Shown: piece by piece, positions 13,123-15,281 of the stretch
Layout: the number at the start of each line of letters is the position of its first letter
How positions within the stretch are numbered: position 1 is the stretch's first letter
Assembly (NCBI GenBank): GCA_021151605.1
Contig: JAGKWZ010000121.1
Coordinates: forward strand, 1 to 15,281
Source of the DNA: Verrucomicrobiaceae bacterium
Lineage (GTDB): Bacteria; Verrucomicrobiota; Verrucomicrobiia; Verrucomicrobiales; Verrucomicrobiaceae
Length of the DNA stretch: 15,281 nucleotides
Reading direction: 5' to 3'
Made by a program: the position numbers and the translations under genes
Notes under the pieces: model-generated
What the model was told of the DNA's origin: nothing
Databases searched by the model: none
The model's input: only the letters and a program-made list of their open reading frames with translations

Positions 13123-14151
13123 ATGAATCAAGACACCCCCATCCGCATAGGCATCGTCGGCGCAGGCGGCATCGTGAAGCAAAGGCACCTGCCAGGGCTC
13201 CGTGCTCTGCCAAACCTCCAAATCACCGCCGTGGCAAACTCGACACTGGCCAGTGCAGAAGCCTTCTGCGCTGAGTTCGCTCCCGAGGCAAAGGCCCACG
13301 CACGCTGGGAAGACGTGGTGGACAATGACGACATCGACATCGTCTGGGTGGGTGCGCATCCCCAGCTCCACCGCGACGCCACCTGCTTCGGGCTGGACTG
13401 CGGAAAGCATGTCTTCACTCAGGCACGTATGGCGGCCACCCTGGAGCAGGCTGAGCGCATGTGGGAGGCCTCGCTGCGCTTCCCGGATCTCGTCACCGGT
13501 ATCTGCCCGGCTCCGCATGGCCTGAAGGGCGGAGAGATGGTGAAAAAACTCCTCGCCGAGGGAGCCATCGGCACACCTTTCCATGCCGTGCTCCACAGCT
13601 TCAGTGCGTCTTGGCTAGATGCCAGCCAGTCCGCCCACTGGCGGCAAAAGGTGGAGGTCAGCGGCATCCAAATCCTCACTCTCGGCATCTACATTGAGGT
13701 GCTGCAACGCTGGCTAGGCCACATCATCGAAGTCGAAGCTCGCGGCAACGTCGTAATCCCCGAGCGTCAGGGCTATATCGTCGAGACTCCCGACTTCGTA
13801 AACGTGCTCGCACGCTTCCGCAGCGGACTGGAGGCCACGCTCATGTTCAGCGGCGTCGCCGCTCATGCGCCTAGCGACAAGCTCTGGATCTACGGCAGCG
13901 CTGGGATGCTCAGCTACGACTTCAACACCGACGAAATCACCCTCGGCAAACCCGGCTCGACTGCCGAAATCATTCCGGTGCCCAGCGAGATGCAGCGTGA
14001 CTGGACCGTGGAGCGCGACTTCATCCAGGCTGTCCGCGATCCCCAGGCACCGCGTCCGAAGCCAGATTTCACCGAAGGCGTTTGCTACATGCGCGTCGTC
14101 GATGCCGTCTGGCAAGCCATGGAGACCGGGGCCGCGGCGAAGTGCGTCTGA
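13123..14151 (+). CDS. Gfo/Idh/MocA-family oxidoreductase with altered EKP motif
   Basis: A 342-residue NAD(P)-dependent enzyme by family. The N-terminal Rossmann fold has RIGIVGAGGIVKQRHLPGL at 8-26, WEDVVDNDDIDIVWVGAHPQLH at 62-83 and GKHVFTQARMA at 94-104. The last is the family's GKHV-EKP-A position, but here E-K-P reads Q100-A101-R102, so the usual catalytic Lys is absent. The C-terminal alpha/beta domain is intact (AEGAIGTPFHAV, LWIYGSAGMLSYD, ending with FTEGVCYMRVVDAVW). Family members act on sugars, inositols or sugar-derived compounds; substrate unknown. The chosen start is ATG 13123, with AGGA 9-12 bases upstream; the frame also opens at GTG 13039, but those extra residues precede the Rossmann strand and look untranslated. 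No signal peptide. It ends 3 bp from the convergent next gene. Confidence 0.9.
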   Translation: MNQDTPIRIGIVGAGGIVKQRHLPGLRALPNLQITAVANSTLASAEAFCAEFAPEAKAHARWEDVVDNDDIDIVWVGAHPQLHRDATCFGLDCGKHVFTQARMAATLEQAERMWEASLRFPDLVTGICPAPHGLKGGEMVKKLLAEGAIGTPFHAVLHSFSASWLDASQSAHWRQKVEVSGIQILTLGIYIEVLQRWLGHIIEVEARGNVVIPERQGYIVETPDFVNVLARFRSGLEATLMFSGVAAHAPSDKLWIYGSAGMLSYDFNTDEITLGKPGSTAEIIPVPSEMQRDWTVERDFIQAVRDPQAPRPKPDFTEGVCYMRVVDAVWQAMETGAAAKCV

Positions 14152-14154
14152 CCT

Positions 14155-14763
14155 TCAGTCACGACCGAGAAGCTTCTTCACCTGATCTTCCGAGTAAGCC
14201 GGGTCTTTTGACTGCTCTGGCAGCTCGATGATGAGTGGTCCGCGGTTCTTTTTTTGACTCTTCGTGCCGACATAGTTCATGCTTGTTTTGAAGACATCAT
14301 CCGAGTCACGGGCCACCTGCCCGCCCTCGCGAGCACTGTCGTTGGCGAAAGAACTGTTCTTCGTGCGAAAGGAGGTGTCGGCAAAGGAGGGCACCTTGTC
14401 CCGTTCCGTCAGCGCTTTTTTACCCATCCAGTTTTTGTTGTCGGCCTCGGAGAAGGTCTGTGTTTTGAATTCAGTCGCCTTAAAGGACTTCACTCCATTG
14501 AAGTCCTGAACACCGCCAGCCTTTTGCCGCCCGAGCCAGCCCGCACTTCCCTCTTTCCCCTTGGATAGCATGGCGGTGGCAGCCTTGTCATACTGACTGC
14601 GGAAACGGGGATCTTTTGAGCCATAGCCTGATTTCATGGCCTTGATACCGTGGCTAAAGCGCTCTCCCATCTTCATGTCCGCGAGCGCCTTTTCCTGTTT
14701 ACGCGACGATGATCCACAACTGCAAAGCGCAGCCAGACCGAGAGCGACGAAGATTATTTTCAT
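14155..14763 (-). CDS. Lys-rich lipoprotein of unknown function
   Basis: A 202-residue exported lipoprotein. Signal peptide MKIIFVALGLAALCSC with lipobox LCSC, lipidated at C16. The mature part is very hydrophilic, rich in Lys, Ser, Asp and Gly, and has no recognised domain. Features: SGYGSKDPRFRSQYDKAATAML at ~45-66, an aromatic-spaced F-rich segment at 94-140 with two related pieces (FKTQTFSEADN and FRTKNSSFAND), and a C-terminal EDQVKKLLGRD. I believe similar small lipoproteins occur in Verrucomicrobia, but I cannot name a family. ATG start without a Shine-Dalgarno sequence. It converges on the oxidoreductase with only 3 bp between stops and no visible terminator. Confidence 0.8.
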   Translation of the reverse strand: MKIIFVALGLAALCSCGSSSRKQEKALADMKMGERFSHGIKAMKSGYGSKDPRFRSQYDKAATAMLSKGKEGSAGWLGRQKAGGVQDFNGVKSFKATEFKTQTFSEADNKNWMGKKALTERDKVPSFADTSFRTKNSSFANDSAREGGQVARDSDDVFKTSMNYVGTKSQKKNRGPLIIELPEQSKDPAYSEDQVKKLLGRD

Positions 14764-14860
14764 TACGAGGAGGAAACCTCAAACAACCGGAGAAGGCAAG
14801 CCGCTGATGATTGGACACCCTCCTCGCAGGGCAGAATCTCACTGAATCAATGAATCGGAA

Positions 14861-14886
14861 AATCAAAAGCCGTGACCATGCGCGGC
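14861..14886 (-). terminator. Possible weak terminator after the small membrane protein
   Basis: On the minus strand GCCG-N10-CGGC can form a short 4-bp GC stem followed by TTTTGATTTT, just downstream of the stop codon at 14893. The stem is short, so the call is tentative. Confidence 0.35.
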
Positions 14887-14892
14887 ATAGCA

Positions 14893-15258
14893 CTATCTCC
14901 AATAGCCTTCACTGGAACAGTAGGTCCGAGATTCGCCCAGGCGAGTGCCGAACCAGAGCAGGTATGAATCGCCCTCGCGCTGGTAGTAGATGGGGCCTTC
15001 TTCCCGAGATGGAATGCCGATCTGGTCGAGGGCGTCAGGATAGCTTCCGTGCTTCAGGTGATATGCATTAAGGGCTTCATGGATCGGCTCGGATTGGCGC
15101 ATCATCTCCATCTGTCGCCATTTGGGAGCGATGGTCAGAGCCGCCACGAAGATCAGCAAAACCATGCTCGCGACAAAGAGGAGGCTAGGTCGTGTTTGAA
15201 AACCTGTCGATTGGCAAAACGGCTGTGATGGAGTAGAGGGTGGAGTCGATGAGAACAC
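14893..15258 (-). CDS. Small membrane-anchored protein with GspG-like C-terminal domain
   Basis: A 121-residue protein. Residues 1-24 are a polar, Ser/Pro/Thr-rich head, residues ~25-45 one membrane helix (SLLFVASMVLLIFVAALTI), and the rest lies outside the membrane. The tail reads IHEALNAYHLKHGSYPDALDQIG, then YYQREGDSYLLWFGTRLGE, then YCSSEGYW, like the soluble part of type II secretion pseudopilins of GspG kind. The prepilin peptidase signature (G-F-T-L-x-E) is absent, so it is not a processed pilin. The start is GTG at 15258 with an in-frame TAA 9 bases upstream. Function unknown; ordering with the lipoprotein gene (130 bp apart) is not informative. Confidence 0.75.
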   Translation of the reverse strand: MFSSTPPSTPSQPFCQSTGFQTRPSLLFVASMVLLIFVAALTIAPKWRQMEMMRQSEPIHEALNAYHLKHGSYPDALDQIGIPSREEGPIYYQREGDSYLLWFGTRLGESRTYCSSEGYWR

Positions 15259-15281
15259 AACGTTTTACATGGTGGGGGCCG

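Noticed and set aside
13030..13596. 188-residue open frame on the minus strand
   Set aside because: Antisense to the oxidoreductase Rossmann domain; no recognisable motif.
15265..15281. Possible end of another minus-strand gene (open frame ending ATG TAA)
   Set aside because: Only 17 bases are available; the TAA may simply be an upstream in-frame stop, so nothing can be supported.

Overview
The window looks like chromosomal DNA from a Verrucomicrobia-type bacterium, perhaps a Prosthecobacter/Verrucomicrobium relative; this is inferred from gene content only. The pointers are a Ser/Thr kinase with an N-terminal Cys4 ribbon beside an atypical ECF sigma factor, short lipoprotein cytochromes of the planctomycete/verrucomicrobial cytochrome C type, a secreted protein with a YPVRIDPT-type module followed by ~47-residue WNGSAWSALG repeats, GC-rich DNA, and many starts (GTG, TTG and ATG) without a clear Shine-Dalgarno sequence. 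No tRNA, rRNA, IS element, CRISPR array, phage gene or origin is visible. Coding density is high and no gap exceeds 200 bases.

Left part (1-5478, all minus strand): a secreted repeat protein truncated by the window edge (1-1359), preceded in transcription order by a compact three-gene unit: a P-loop NTPase (4837-5478), an ECF-type sigma factor (4067-4825) and a membrane-spanning Ser/Thr kinase (1465-4032). The 11- and 34-bp gaps suggest one signalling operon. A perfect 7-bp inverted repeat lies just before the NTPase start.

Middle (5589-8780): divergent from that operon are two paralogous lipoprotein c-type cytochromes, the second without the putative distal Met ligand. They converge on ilvC (ketol-acid reductoisomerase, 6616-7644, minus), with a strong hairpin between them. 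Upstream of ilvC is an unrecognised membrane protein with a Pro/Thr/Ala-rich tail (7821-8780).

Right-centre (8862-13033, minus): a tightly packed five-gene cluster reading HlyD-like adaptor, DUF1826-like protein, PyrR, PyrB, and an LPG-synthase-TM/UPF0104-type integral membrane protein. Two junctions are 4-base start/stop overlaps, implying translational coupling. PyrR and PyrB form a pyrimidine module; the other three members are unexpected partners.

Right end: a Gfo/Idh/MocA oxidoreductase (13123-14151, plus) lacking the usual EKP motif runs to within 3 bp of a convergent Lys-rich lipoprotein (14155-14763, minus). Beyond it is a small membrane-anchored protein with a GspG-like tail (14893-15258, minus).

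Nothing here is clearly a wholly new system. The most promising leads are the NTPase-sigma-kinase operon, the DUF1826-like gene inside a pyr operon with an HxD...H...R arrangement, the cytochrome pair with divergent haem ligation, and the oxidoreductase with an altered catalytic motif.
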